Assembly: GCA_038239145.1 (NCBI GenBank)
Contig: JBBSFB010000010.1
Coordinates: forward strand, 1-64,000
Reading direction: 5' to 3'
Origin: PALSA-610 sp038239145
GTDB taxonomy: Bacteria; Actinomycetota; Acidimicrobiia; IMCC26256; PALSA-610
DNA: 64,000 bases
The translations under genes and the position numbers were made by a program. Below the pieces are notes generated by a model. The model was not told the origin of the DNA. It saw nothing but the letters and a program-made list of their open reading frames with translations, and searched no databases. This document shows, piece after piece, positions 1-8,842 of the stretch (its first letter is position 1; each line of letters starts with the position of its first letter).

Positions 1-573
1 CGCCGGCGTGATCACGGGAACGAAGCCGTGGCGGACGATCGTGCTCATCGCGTAGTTGACGAGCGCGAGCTCGAGTAGCGCCCCTTCCCGCATGATGTAC
101 GCGAACCGAGATCCGCTGGCTTCCGCGGCGCGCTTCGTGTCAACGAATCCCATGCGTTCCGAGTACGCGCCGTGGTCGAGCGCGGGAGGCGGCGGGGTAT
201 CGCCGACGACACGGAGCTCATCGCCTTCGTCCTCGCCGCCGTCCGGCACCGAGGGGTCGGCCGGGTTCGGCAGCTGCAACGCAAGGTCGCGAAACGCCGA
301 GCCCACACTCTGGAGCTCGGTCTCGCGTGCCGCGAGCTCGTCCTTCAGTGCTCCGGCGGCGGCGATCTTGACCGGCCGCTCGTCGGGCGGGACATTGCGG
401 ATCTCGTCGCTGGCCTTGCGTTGCCGAGCGCGCAGTCCTTCGACCTCTTGCACGAGGGCGCGGTGCCCGGCGTCGGCCCCGAGCACGTCGTCGACCAGGC
501 CCGCGCGCACCCGCTTGCGTTCGATCCCGCGGCGGTACTCGGGCTCCTCCCGCAGCCGCTTGAGATCGATCAC
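1..573 (-). CDS. serS: Seryl-tRNA synthetase, N-terminal part (cut by window edge)
   Basis: Class II aminoacyl-tRNA synthetase that charges tRNA-Ser with serine in the cytoplasm. The GTG start at 573 opens with VIDLKRLREEPEYRRG, the usual SerRS beginning. A charged helical arm follows (the tRNA-binding coiled coil). Near the window edge is SGSRFAY-(L/I)MREGALLELALVNYA, the SerRS motif-2 neighbourhood, then HGFVPVITP. Only about 190 codons are visible and the rest lies left of base 1. The GTG overlaps the pheA stop codon by 4 bases (GTGA), so the two genes are translationally coupled. Confidence 0.9.
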   Translation of the reverse strand, partial: MIDLKRLREEPEYRRGIERKRVRAGLVDDVLGADAGHRALVQEVEGLRARQRKASDEIRNVPPDERPVKIAAAGALKDELAARETELQSVGSAFRDLALQLPNPADPSVPDGGEDEGDELRVVGDTPPPPALDHGAYSERMGFVDTKRAAEASGSRFAYIMREGALLELALVNYAMSTIVRHGFVPVITPA

Positions 574-1502
574 TCCGGCGCCCGGATCTGCGCGCGCAGC
601 GTCTCGACCCACGCGGCCGCGCTCTTCCACGCTTTGCCTGCGGCCTTCCGCCGGGCCACGCCCGCCTCGGCCGGACCCGCCACGGGATACGACCCAAGGA
701 ATTTCACCTCGGCCTGCTTGGCGACCAGGTTGCGCAGTGCGTCGGCCAGGACCTCGTCGGAGATGTGACCTTCGCAGTCGATGAAGAAGCAGTAGTCGCC
801 CAACCCGCGCTTGGTCGGGCGAGACTCCAACTTCGCGAGGTTGATCCCCCGCGCCGCGAACTCCTGCAGGATCTGCAGCAAAGAGCCCGGCTGGTCTTCG
901 CGCTGGAAGCAGACGATCGACGTCTTGTCATGACCGGTCGGCGCGGGTACGCCCCGGCCGAGCAGCACGAATCGGGTCTGGTTCTCGGGATGGTCCTCGA
1001 TCTCCCGCGCGAGCACGTCGAGGCCGTAGATCTCGGCCGCGAGCGCGTTGCAGATCGCGGCCGTATCCGTCGTCGCCGACTTCGACACCTCACGCGCGGC
1101 ATCCGAGGTGGAGTGCGACGCGCGCGTCTCCGCTTCGGGCAGGTTCTTCGCGAGCCACGACCGGCACTGGGCGAGCGCGTGCGGGAACGACACCACGGCC
1201 CGCAGGTCGTCGAGGCCCGAGCCGGGCCGCGCACACAGATTGAGCGACACGGCGAGGTCGATCTCGCGTTGGATCAGCAGGTCACTGTCGAAGGCGAGCG
1301 TGTCGAGCGTGACCGACACCGAGCCCTCGATCATGTTCTCGATCGGGACCACCCCGCCGTCGGCGTCGCCCCGCTCCACCGCCGCGATCACCTCGGGAAC
1401 GGCCGGAAAGGGCGAGCGATCGCCCGCGGCGAGGTCGGGCTGCGAGAGCAGCGCCTCCTCGGTAAAGGTCCCAGCCGGACCGAAATACGCGACCTGCACC
1501 AC
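570..1502 (-). CDS. pheA: Prephenate dehydratase
   Basis: Converts prephenate to phenylpyruvate in phenylalanine synthesis. The 310-aa protein begins VVQVAYFGPAGTFTEEAL, the conserved PDT N-terminus. It carries ENMIEGSV and a TRF motif (NQTRFVLLG) of the catalytic domain. A C-terminal ACT domain follows, with the ESRPTKRGLGDYCFF signature that binds Phe for feedback inhibition. There is no chorismate-mutase domain, so it is the monofunctional actinobacterial type. Two GTG codons are in tandem at 1502 and 1499. A TAGCAT box at 1511-1506 is 6 nt from the second one, so translation may start leaderless at 1499. It is upstream of and coupled to serS. Confidence 0.93.
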   Translation of the reverse strand: MVQVAYFGPAGTFTEEALLSQPDLAAGDRSPFPAVPEVIAAVERGDADGGVVPIENMIEGSVSVTLDTLAFDSDLLIQREIDLAVSLNLCARPGSGLDDLRAVVSFPHALAQCRSWLAKNLPEAETRASHSTSDAAREVSKSATTDTAAICNALAAEIYGLDVLAREIEDHPENQTRFVLLGRGVPAPTGHDKTSIVCFQREDQPGSLLQILQEFAARGINLAKLESRPTKRGLGDYCFFIDCEGHISDEVLADALRNLVAKQAEVKFLGSYPVAGPAEAGVARRKAAGKAWKSAAAWVETLRAQIRAPE

Positions 1503-1615
1503 CGAATGCTAAACGAACCCCGATTTCGCACGGGCGCACAACGCGTGCGAGGCGCTACGTTTGCTGCGTCATCGCAGGTCAAACGCACGTACGCGGAAAG
1601 TCAAGGAGGAAGCCC

Positions 1616-2698
1616 ATGCGGGCTGCAGTGTTCACCGAAACCGGAGGCCCTCTCTCGATCGAGAACATCGATCCCGCGCCGCCCGGCCCCCGCGACGTCG
1701 TCGTCCAGCTCGGCGCCAGCGGCGTCTGCCACTCCGACCTCTCGCTGAAGAACGGCTACGTGGGCATCATGCCGGGCACGGTCCTCGGTCACGAGGGCGC
1801 GGGCACGGTCATCGAGGTCGGCAAGGACGTCACCGGTCTGGCCAAGGGCGACCGGGTCATCGCTTCGTTCATCCCCGCCTGCGGCATCTGCTACTTCTGC
1901 CTGCACGACCAGTCGCACCTCTGCGACACGGAGTTCGAGGTCATGGTCCGCAACCGGGGCAAGCGCTCCGACGGCACCGAGTACACGACCATGACCGGGC
2001 TCGGCACGTTCGCGGAAGCGATGACGTGCGACCAGTCGTCGATCGTCAAGATCAACACCGAGGTCCCCGACGACCAGCTCGCGCTGATCGGCTGCGGCGT
2101 GACCACCGGAGTGGGCGCGGCGCTCAACACCGCCCAGGTCCACCCGGGCGCGACCGTCGCGGTCATCGGCTGCGGCGGCGTCGGCCAAGCCGTCATCCAG
2201 GGCGCACGTATCGCGGGCGCGTCGCGGATCATCGCGATCGACCCGGTCGAGATGAAGCGCAAGGAGGCTGGCCGCTCCGGGGCCACCGACTTCGTCGACC
2301 CCAACGAGGGCGACGCGGTCGCGCAGGTACAACAGCTCACGAGCGGGCGCGGTGTCGACTACTCGTTCGAGGTCATCGGTCTCCCCGAGACCACGCTCCA
2401 GGCGTTCAACATGATCCGCAAGGGCGGCACCGCGGTGATGGTCGGCATGACCCGCGCCGAGGCGACGGTCACCCTCTCGACCTTCGATCTCTTTTTCAAC
2501 GAGAAGACGCTCAAGGGTTGCAAGTACGGATCGGGTCAGGTGCGCCGCGACTTTCAACGGTTCGCCGATCTCATCGAGACGGGCCGGCTCGACACGGGTT
2601 CGATGGTGTCGCGGACGATCAAGCTCGACGATGTGAACGAGGCATTCCGCGCGATGGAAGCGGGCGAAGTCATTCGCTCCGTCATCACCGCGTTCTAG
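1616..2698 (+). CDS. Zinc-dependent alcohol dehydrogenase (MDR family)
   Basis: Medium-chain NAD(P)- or cofactor-linked alcohol/aldehyde oxidoreductase of 360 aa. Catalytic zinc ligands are visible as C38-H39 and the GHE motif at H59-E60. The structural zinc lobe has four cysteines at about residues 89, 92, 95 and 103. The Rossmann motif GCGGVG lies near residue 182. The spacing and the long structural-zinc lobe resemble the mycobacterial NDMA/mycothiol-linked class, but the electron acceptor cannot be read from the sequence. A strong Shine-Dalgarno (AAGGAGG) precedes ATG 1616. The gene is divergent from pheA and is followed by a hairpin and then an acyl-CoA synthetase. Confidence 0.88.
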   Translation: MRAAVFTETGGPLSIENIDPAPPGPRDVVVQLGASGVCHSDLSLKNGYVGIMPGTVLGHEGAGTVIEVGKDVTGLAKGDRVIASFIPACGICYFCLHDQSHLCDTEFEVMVRNRGKRSDGTEYTTMTGLGTFAEAMTCDQSSIVKINTEVPDDQLALIGCGVTTGVGAALNTAQVHPGATVAVIGCGGVGQAVIQGARIAGASRIIAIDPVEMKRKEAGRSGATDFVDPNEGDAVAQVQQLTSGRGVDYSFEVIGLPETTLQAFNMIRKGGTAVMVGMTRAEATVTLSTFDLFFNEKTLKGCKYGSGQVRRDFQRFADLIETGRLDTGSMVSRTIKLDDVNEAFRAMEAGEVIRSVITAF

Positions 2699-2714
2699 AC
2701 GCACGAGCGTTGAC

Positions 2715-2751
2715 GGTGGAGGGCATCGCACTCGTGCGGTCGCCCTCCACC
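2715..2751 (+). terminator. Strong hairpin after the alcohol dehydrogenase gene
   Basis: GGTGGAGGGC at 2715-2724 is perfectly complementary to GCCCTCCACC at 2742-2751. The loop contains a second short GCAC/GTGC stem. It starts 17 nt after the alcohol dehydrogenase stop codon. The downstream sequence is only weakly T-rich, so it could be a terminator or a processing/stability hairpin between the two genes. Confidence 0.5.
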
Positions 2752-2773
2752 TCTGTGTTGGGGGGTAGTTGAC

Positions 2774-4333
2774 GTGTGGCCCGGGAAACATGCGCTCGAA
2801 CGTCCCGACCATCCTGCGTACGTGATGGCGGGGACGGGTGAGGTCGTCACGTACGCGCAGCTGAACGACCAGTCGAACCGGCTCGCGCAGCTGTTCTACG
2901 ACGCCGGCCTCCGGTTCGGGGACCACGTCGCGGTGCTCATGGAGAACCGGGTCGAGTACTTCGAACCGTGTTGGGCGGCGCAGCGATCCGGCCTCTTCTT
3001 CACGTGCATCAACTCGCACTTCAACGCGGAGGAGGTCGCGTACATCCTGGACGACTGCGACGCGCACGTCCTGATCATCTCGGACACGCTTCGCGACGTC
3101 GCCGCCGAGCTCGTCGACAAGATGCCGCGCGTCAAGGTGCAGTTGATGGTCGGCGATCCGGCAAACATCGTCGACGGGTACGAGCCGTATCTCGACGCTC
3201 GCGATCGGTTCCCGGCCGAGCCGCTCGAAGAGGAGCTCGAGGGCACCCGGATGCTGTACTCGTCCGGCACCACCGGGCGACCGAAGGGCGTGAAGTACAA
3301 GATCACGCGCCAACGCATCGGCGAACTCCCGGTCGAGATGGGGATGATGACCGCGGTGTGGGGCATGAACGGCGAGGCGATCTACCTGTCGCCCGCGCCG
3401 CTGTATCACTCCGCGCCGCTGTTCTATTCGATGAGCACCATGCGGCTCGGCGGCACCGTCATCACCATGGAGCACTTCGATCCGGAAGAGTCGCTCGCGC
3501 TCATCGAGAAGTACCACGTCACCCACGCGCAGTTCGTCCCGACGATGTTCGTCCGCATGCTGAAGCTCCCCGACGAGGTGCGCAACCGCTACGACCTCTC
3601 GTCGCTGAAAGTCGTGTTGCACGCGGCGGCGCCGTGCTCGGTCGAGACCAAGCGCAAGATGATCGACTGGTGGGGACCGATCATCGACGAGTACTACGCC
3701 GCGACCGAAGGCACGGGCGCGACGTACATCAACTCCGTCGACTGGCTCGCGCACCCGGGCTCGGTGGGTCGCTCCATGCTCGGACCGATCCACATCCTCG
3801 ACGATGACGACGATGAACTGCCCGTCGGCGAAGTCGGCACCGTCTGGTACGAAGCGCCACCGAACCGGCCCGGCTTCGAGTACCACAAGGACGCGGAGAA
3901 GACGCGCGACTCGTTCAACACCAAGGGTTGGTCGACTGTCGGCGACATGGGGTATCTCGACGCCGACGGCTACCTGTTCCTGACCGATCGCCGCACGTTC
4001 ATGATCGTCGCGGGCGGCGTCAACATCTATCCGCAAGAAGCGGAGAACCTGCTCATCGATCACCCGAAGGTCTACGACGTCGCCGTGTTCGGTATCCCCG
4101 ACGCCGACATGGGCGAGCGCGTCCACGCGGTCGTGCAGCCGACGAACTGGGACGACGTCGGTCCCGAGTTCGAGCAAGAGCTGCTCGTGTATTGCCGCGC
4201 CAACCTGGCGAAATACAAGTGCCCGCAGGCGGTCGACTTCGACCGCGAGCTACCGCGCGAGCAGACCGGGAAGCTCTACAAGCGCCTGTTGCGCGACCGC
4301 TACTGGGGCGACAAGACGAGCCGCATCGTCTGA
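2774..4333 (+). CDS. Acyl-CoA synthetase / AMP-dependent ligase (FadD-like)
   Basis: Activates a carboxylic acid to its acyl-CoA by way of an acyl-adenylate. The 519-aa ANL-superfamily protein has the P-loop-like YSSGTTGRPKGVK motif near residue 160 and the adenylate-binding YYAATEGTG motif near residue 315. It also has GDMGYLDADGYLFLTDR (hinge region) and a C-terminal lysine in EQTGKLYKRLL. The acid substrate is not deducible; fatty or aromatic acids are typical. GTG start at 2774. The stop overlaps the ATG of the next gene (TGATG). Confidence 0.9.
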   Translation: MWPGKHALERPDHPAYVMAGTGEVVTYAQLNDQSNRLAQLFYDAGLRFGDHVAVLMENRVEYFEPCWAAQRSGLFFTCINSHFNAEEVAYILDDCDAHVLIISDTLRDVAAELVDKMPRVKVQLMVGDPANIVDGYEPYLDARDRFPAEPLEEELEGTRMLYSSGTTGRPKGVKYKITRQRIGELPVEMGMMTAVWGMNGEAIYLSPAPLYHSAPLFYSMSTMRLGGTVITMEHFDPEESLALIEKYHVTHAQFVPTMFVRMLKLPDEVRNRYDLSSLKVVLHAAAPCSVETKRKMIDWWGPIIDEYYAATEGTGATYINSVDWLAHPGSVGRSMLGPIHILDDDDDELPVGEVGTVWYEAPPNRPGFEYHKDAEKTRDSFNTKGWSTVGDMGYLDADGYLFLTDRRTFMIVAGGVNIYPQEAENLLIDHPKVYDVAVFGIPDADMGERVHAVVQPTNWDDVGPEFEQELLVYCRANLAKYKCPQAVDFDRELPREQTGKLYKRLLRDRYWGDKTSRIV

Positions 4334-5061
4334 TGAAGGTGCTCGCGAGCGGGCGCGACGGCGACATCTTCGAGTTCGCGCCCGGACTCGTGTTGCGCAA
4401 GACCCGCGACGGGCGCTCGATCGCGCACGAAGCCCGCACGATGCGTTACGCCGCCGAACACGGATACCCCGTGCCCCGAATCGAAGAGGTGCGCGCCGAC
4501 GGCACCGAGATCATCATGGAGCGCATCGAAGGCCCGATCATGGTGGACGCGATGGTCCGGCCGCCCTGGAAGTTGGGTGATCATCTCCGGCTCCTCGCCG
4601 ACCTCCTCGACCGGCTCCACGAGATACCCGCGCCCGAGTGGCTCCCCGCCATGGGCGCGGGCGGAACCGACCGGGGAACTGTCGGCGGCAATCGCCTCCT
4701 GCATCTCGATCTCCATCCGCAGAACGTGATCGTGTCGCCGAACGGTCCGGTCGTCGTCGACTGGCCGAACGCGCGCGGCGGCGACCCGATGGTCGACGTC
4801 GCCATCAGCTACGCGCTGATCGCGTGCGGCACCGTCCCGATGCCGCGCCCGCTCGCCATCGCAGTGAACGCCGTGCGCGGGCCTGCGCTCGACCACTGGT
4901 TCGCCCGGCGCTACCGCGGACCCCACTTCTACCGGCGGGTCGCGGAGATGGCGGAGCTCAAATGCTTCGACACCAACATGGAGCCCGACGAGATCCGGGC
5001 GCTTCGCCGGTTGGCGGCCCGCAGCGCGATCAAGGCCGGTGCAGCGAAGGCTCCGGGATGA
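4333..5061 (+). CDS. Phosphotransferase family protein (APH-like kinase fold)
   Basis: A 242-aa protein with aminoglycoside-phosphotransferase/choline-kinase features. The Brenner-like motif LLHLDLHPQNVIV supplies the catalytic Asp, and VVVDWPNARGGDPMVDVA resembles the metal-binding DW segment. A short nucleotide-binding N-lobe (GRDGDIFEFAPGLVLRK) comes first. ATG 4333 overlaps the synthetase stop, so it is coupled to the acyl-CoA synthetase. The substrate is unknown. Many actinobacterial relatives sit beside acyl-CoA genes, which makes antibiotic phosphorylation unlikely here (inference). Confidence 0.8.
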   Translation: MKVLASGRDGDIFEFAPGLVLRKTRDGRSIAHEARTMRYAAEHGYPVPRIEEVRADGTEIIMERIEGPIMVDAMVRPPWKLGDHLRLLADLLDRLHEIPAPEWLPAMGAGGTDRGTVGGNRLLHLDLHPQNVIVSPNGPVVVDWPNARGGDPMVDVAISYALIACGTVPMPRPLAIAVNAVRGPALDHWFARRYRGPHFYRRVAEMAELKCFDTNMEPDEIRALRRLAARSAIKAGAAKAPG

Positions 5062-5262
5062 CGGTTCCCCCCGGTCCCGTCATCCCAGTGCCCTCTGCTT
5101 CCGAGCCGGCGCACCGATGCGAAGCATCAGGCGCAGGCCGGCGCGGTGTGTTTCCCCTTCCGCCCGACGAACGCTAGGTGTTGAGGGGCCGAGCGGTCAA
5201 CGGGACTGCCCGGCCGGGCCGGGCCGCGCCCGAGCGGGCGGCTACGGCGGTACCTTCGACGC

Positions 5263-5802
5263 GTGGATCGCACCGAGCTCGCCCGCCGAATCTATGCCGC
5301 CGCGCACCTCACCGGGACCTTCACCTTGCGGTCGGGTGTGGTCAGCCACGAGTACTTCGACAAGTACCGGTTCGAGTCGGATCCGCAGCTCCTCGCCGAC
5401 ATCGCGGCCGGCTGCGCGGGCCTCGTGCCCGGCGGAATCGACGCGCTCGCCGGCCTCGAGCTGGGTGGCGTCCCTCTCGCCACGATGATCTCCCAAGTGA
5501 CCCGGTTGCCGGCCGTCTTCGTGCGCAAGGAGGCCAAGACCTACGGCACCTGCCAACTCGCCGAGGGCAGTGAGGTCGACGGCCGCAGCCTGTGCATCAT
5601 CGAGGACGTCGTGACCTCGGGCGGCGCCATCCTTGACGCGGCGTCCGAGCTGCGGGCGCGCGGCGCCCGGCTCGGTCCGGTCATCTGCGTCATCGATCGG
5701 GAGTCGGGGGGTGTCGAGAAGCTGGCGGCCGACGGCCTCGAGCTGTTCCCTCTTTACACGATGAGCGAGCTCAACTCGGCGGCGGGATCAACGGAAGCGT
5801 GA
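5263..5802 (+). CDS. pyrE: Orotate phosphoribosyltransferase
   Basis: Joins orotate and PRPP to give OMP in pyrimidine synthesis. It is 179 aa, a normal length for the family. It has the N-terminal GVVSHEYFDKYRFESDP segment, the lysine-rich VRKEAKTYGTC catalytic loop region and the PRPP-binding motif LCIIEDVVTSGGAI. GTG start at 5263 lies 6 nt after a TACCTT box at 5251-5256, consistent with a leaderless transcript. Its last 32 bases overlap the 3' end of the convergent lipoprotein gene. Confidence 0.93.
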   Translation: MDRTELARRIYAAAHLTGTFTLRSGVVSHEYFDKYRFESDPQLLADIAAGCAGLVPGGIDALAGLELGGVPLATMISQVTRLPAVFVRKEAKTYGTCQLAEGSEVDGRSLCIIEDVVTSGGAILDAASELRARGARLGPVICVIDRESGGVEKLAADGLELFPLYTMSELNSAAGSTEA

Positions 5803-6103
5803 CCTTGCACTGCTTCAAGATGTTGCGCGCCTTTTGGACCTCGCTCTCGTACTTCGTCCCGGGCGGATCACCGTTCTTGGGCTTCGGCGGGATCGCACTC
5901 GGCGCGGAGTGCGACCCGAGCTGATTCGTGTCGAACTTCCCGCTCAGGCCCGCGGTCACGCACTCCGCCTGTTGCGGCGTCGTGCCCGCTTTGACGAGCT
6001 CCGATTGGATGCGAGTCGGGTTGTAGCCGGGCGTCGCGCAACCGGCGAACGCGAGCGCGGCGACCACACAACCGAACGCCATACTCCTTCGAGGCCGTCG
6101 CAC
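5771..6103 (-). CDS. Small putative lipoprotein
   Basis: About 110 aa. From GTG 6103 the protein reads VRRPRRSMAFGCVVAALAFAGC, an arginine-rich n-region, a hydrophobic stretch and a lipobox-like AFAGC. A membrane-anchored secreted lipoprotein is therefore likely. The mature part has three further cysteine-containing or polar segments and ends KQCKVTLPLIPPPS. No family was recognised. ATG at 6082 is an alternative start. The 3' end overlaps pyrE on the opposite strand by 32 bp. Confidence 0.6.
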   Translation of the reverse strand: MRRPRRSMAFGCVVAALAFAGCATPGYNPTRIQSELVKAGTTPQQAECVTAGLSGKFDTNQLGSHSAPSAIPPKPKNGDPPGTKYESEVQKARNILKQCKVTLPLIPPPS

Positions 6104-6205
6104 GGCTGCCGAGCGTACGCGGTGACGCTGCGTCGTCACCGACCGCCCCTCCGATCCCTGCCGTCTGCGGCAAGGCTGGTTCGGGGCCGCCCTAGGCTGT
6201 TCGCG

Positions 6206-6889
6206 ATGCTGTGCCCAAACTGCGGCTACAACAACCAGCCCAACAATCGCTTCTGTGTCCGTTGCGGCATCGACGTCTCGGTGCCGGCTCCGGCGGAGAC
6301 GTCGTCGTTCGAGACCGGTCAACCGACCGCTCCGGCACCTCCTCCTGCCAGCGCGCCTTCGGTCGGCCTCCCGCCGACTGGCCCGCACGCGCCGCCCAAT
6401 CCGTGGGGCGCCCCTCATCCGCCGGGCCCGTACGCGGCGGCGGGCGCACCTCCGCCCCCGCCCTACCCCGGGCCTGCGACCGGCGATCCCACGAACCCGT
6501 TCGCCCCGCCCGCTGCGTATCAACCTCCCGCCGGGCCGCCCGGGCAGCCCCCCGGCCGGCCGCCGAGCGGGTATCCGCCGCCCGGCGTCGGTCCCTACGC
6601 CCCGTACCCCCAGCCGTACGCGCCGTCCGGGTACCAGGCCCAGCCCACGAATGGTCTCGCCATTGCCGCTCTGGTCCTGAGCCTCGTCGGATGGATCCCG
6701 TGCGGGATCGGCTCACTCGCCGCGGTCGTGCTGGGATTCGTCGCCCGCTCCCAGATCCGCGCGTCCCAGGGTCGCCAGGGCGGCGACGGGCTGGCGCTCG
6801 CCGGGATCATTATCGGATTCGTGGCGATCGCGTTCTGGATCCTGGTCGTCGTCTGGGGCGCCGCCACCGGGAGTGGCAACTCGAGCTAG
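6206..6889 (+). CDS. Zinc-ribbon, proline-rich, DUF4190-type membrane protein
   Basis: A 227-aa protein in three parts. First is an N-terminal zinc ribbon (CPNCG at the start and CVRCG about 15 residues later). Next is a long Pro/Gly/Ala/Tyr linker at about residues 30-150. Last are two membrane segments (ALVLSLVGWIPCGIGSLAAVVLGF and GLALAGIIIGFVAIAFWILVVV) typical of DUF4190. Function is unknown. ATG 6206 sits 7 nt behind a TAGGCT box at 6193-6198 with no Shine-Dalgarno, a leaderless arrangement. Confidence 0.8.
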   Translation: MLCPNCGYNNQPNNRFCVRCGIDVSVPAPAETSSFETGQPTAPAPPPASAPSVGLPPTGPHAPPNPWGAPHPPGPYAAAGAPPPPPYPGPATGDPTNPFAPPAAYQPPAGPPGQPPGRPPSGYPPPGVGPYAPYPQPYAPSGYQAQPTNGLAIAALVLSLVGWIPCGIGSLAAVVLGFVARSQIRASQGRQGGDGLALAGIIIGFVAIAFWILVVVWGAATGSGNSS

Positions 6890-6970
6890 CGCGTGCGGCT
6901 GGTCCCGGAACCAGGCCCACCTCAGGAACGCCGACCCATCCGCCGATAAGGGCCACGAGGGGGTTCTCAG

Positions 6971-7462
6971 ATGCAATCCACGCAGATTCCGCAGGCGTGG
7001 CTGTGGCCCGGCGGTCCGCCGCTGGAGCCGGACGAATTCCTGCCCAGCCATGCGCTGACCGACGAAAAGCCGCCCACCCCGCCGGCACCCGTCGCGCCGC
7101 CACGCGAGCACGACGCCCGGATCGAGATCACGAGGTTGCGGGGCGAGATCGAGCATCTCGTGCGCAACCAGCAGGAGAACCCGCGCGACGCCGTCGACTC
7201 GGCGTTGGAGTCCGTGACCCGCCTGCAGATCGTCACCGCCAACATCGATGCCTGCGGACCGCCGTCGGCGTCGTTCGCCGGCGCGGCGATGGTCGCCCTG
7301 GCCGACGCCCAGTTGCGCGGCCACAGCGACGCGATCGAACGGGGCATGACCTATACGGCTGACAACCAGCTCCGCCTGCTCCACGACCGGGCCCCGACCC
7401 GGGCCGAAGACGCCGCCGCCGAGAAAGCGGCGGCCGAGCATGCACCGAGCCCGGCACCCTGA
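6971..7462 (+). CDS. Hypothetical protein
   Basis: 163 aa, no family recognised. The N-terminus is proline-rich (PPTPPAPVAPP around residue 37). A predicted helical segment rich in charged residues follows (ARIEITRLRGEIEHLVRNQQ), then an alanine-rich tail. No signal peptide or membrane helix is visible. A GAGGGGG purine run lies 11 nt upstream of ATG 6971. It stands alone between the DUF4190 protein and the CoA-transferase. Confidence 0.6.
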   Translation: MQSTQIPQAWLWPGGPPLEPDEFLPSHALTDEKPPTPPAPVAPPREHDARIEITRLRGEIEHLVRNQQENPRDAVDSALESVTRLQIVTANIDACGPPSASFAGAAMVALADAQLRGHSDAIERGMTYTADNQLRLLHDRAPTRAEDAAAEKAAAEHAPSPAP

Positions 7463-7496
7463 AGCGGACTGAGCGCAACTACTAACTTGCGCTCCC

Positions 7497-8738
7497 GTGA
7501 ACCCTGATCGTCCCGCTCCGCTCGCGGGCCTGCGCATCGTCGAAGTGTCGATGCTCGGACCCGGGAACCTCACGACCCATCTCGCCGACCTCGGCGCCGA
7601 CGTCATCAAGGTCGAACCGCCGCAAGGCGACTACGGCCGCCGCATGACGTGGCCGATCGTCGAAGGCGTCTCGCTCCTCTTCCTGCACATCAGCCGGGGC
7701 AAGAAGAGCATCGTCCTCGACCTGCGCACCGATGTCGGACGCGACGCGTTCCTCGAGCTCGTCCGCGACGCCGACGCGGTGGTGGAAGCGATGCGGCCGG
7801 GCGGTCTCGAACGCCGCGGACTCGGATTCGACGCGCTCCGACAGGTGAACCCGAAGATCGTGTTCTGCACGATCTCCGGCTACGGCGCGACCGGCCCGTA
7901 CCGCGACATGCCGAGCCACGGCATCGCGTACGACGTGTGGGCGGGCATCGTGCAGCCCGAGATCGACGACGACGGATTCGCGTTCATGCCCGAGCACGTG
8001 TCGATCGGCATCAACGTCGGTCCGGTGTTCGGCGCGCTCGGACTGCTCGCGGGAGTGCTGCGCGCACGTGAATCGGGCGAGGGTTGTCAGATCGAGATCG
8101 CCCAGTCCGATGCGGCCGCGGCCACTGACTGGCTGCGCAGCGAGACGTGGCGCGCGTACGAGCGGCCCGAGTCGGAAGTGACCGGCAACGAGGCGGACGA
8201 CTTCGAACGGCGCGCTCCCGGCACCGGCGGCATGGAATCCGGCGTCCGCTACCAGTTCTACGGAACTACCGACGGGCACATCTTGTTCATGGCGTCGGAG
8301 CGCGAGTTCTGGAAGAACTTCTGCGAAGGCATCGGTCAGCCCGAGCTATTCGAGCGTTGGCCCGGTTCGCAGTACGGCGACCACGCGCGCAACAACAAGG
8401 AACTGCGCGTGATCCTGCGCGACGAGTTCGCCCAGCGCTCGACGCAGGAATGGCTCGCGTTCGGGCTCGAGCACAACACACCAATCGCGCCCGCGAACTC
8501 TCCCAAGACCCTGTACGACGACCCGCAGTTCCTGGACCGGTTCGAGCTCCTGCCCGCGGCGCAGGTCGGGGCGGACATGCTGCCGACGCCGATCAAGTTC
8601 GTCGACGAGACCCTGCCGATGCCGTCCAAGGCGCCCACGGTCGGCCAGCACACCGAGCAGGTGCTGCGGGACGTGCTGGGCTGGGACGAGACGCAGATCG
8701 CCGCGGCCCGCAACGCGGGCGCATTCGGCAAGCCCTGA
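7497..8738 (+). CDS. CoA-transferase family III (CaiB/BaiF)
   Basis: Transfers CoA between acyl groups through an aspartyl-CoA intermediate. The 413-aa protein starts PLAGLRIVEVSMLGPGNLTTHLADLGADVIKVE, the signature opening of the family. It contains GKKSIVLDLRT and NPKIVFCTISGYGATGPY, also diagnostic. The substrate is unknown; acyl-carnitine, formyl-CoA, bile-acid and methyl-branched substrates occur in this family. GTG start at 7497 is preceded by TAACTT at 7483-7488, another probable leaderless start. Confidence 0.9.
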   Translation: MNPDRPAPLAGLRIVEVSMLGPGNLTTHLADLGADVIKVEPPQGDYGRRMTWPIVEGVSLLFLHISRGKKSIVLDLRTDVGRDAFLELVRDADAVVEAMRPGGLERRGLGFDALRQVNPKIVFCTISGYGATGPYRDMPSHGIAYDVWAGIVQPEIDDDGFAFMPEHVSIGINVGPVFGALGLLAGVLRARESGEGCQIEIAQSDAAAATDWLRSETWRAYERPESEVTGNEADDFERRAPGTGGMESGVRYQFYGTTDGHILFMASEREFWKNFCEGIGQPELFERWPGSQYGDHARNNKELRVILRDEFAQRSTQEWLAFGLEHNTPIAPANSPKTLYDDPQFLDRFELLPAAQVGADMLPTPIKFVDETLPMPSKAPTVGQHTEQVLRDVLGWDETQIAAARNAGAFGKP

Positions 8739-8758
8739 AGCGGATACAATTCACGGCA

Positions 8759-8811
8759 CAGGCGATGGGACTCGCCTTTGCCCGCCCCTCGGGGCTGATG
8801 GTCCCTACCGA
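8759..8811 (+). promoter_or_regulatory. Fluoride riboswitch (crcB motif)
   Basis: The segment has the crcB-motif layout. The first hairpin is GGCG at 8761-8764 with CGCC at 8773-8776, enclosing ATGGGACT. The second hairpin is GCCC (8784-8787) with GGGC (8792-8795). The conserved TGATGG and CCTAC follow at 8796-8808. The loop GGGAC (8767-8771) is complementary to GTCCC (8801-8805), the pseudoknot seen in fluoride aptamers. It lies about 30 nt upstream of a CLC-family transporter start, as expected for a fluoride-induced CLC-F exporter. Switching at the level of translation or transcription was not determined. Confidence 0.88.
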
Positions 8812-8842
8812 GAGACAATCGTCGATCAGGTAGGAGACGCGC

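Noticed and set aside
1601..4177. 858-codon open frame on the minus strand
   Set aside because: It is antisense to the alcohol dehydrogenase and acyl-CoA synthetase, is rich in Arg/Asp/Val/His as high-GC shadow frames are, and has no domain. The plus-strand genes explain the DNA.
5100..5150. GATGC-GAA-GCATC hairpin before pyrE as a regulatory attenuator
   Set aside because: The stem is only 5 bp with no T-run, and pyrE has its own leaderless promoter further downstream.
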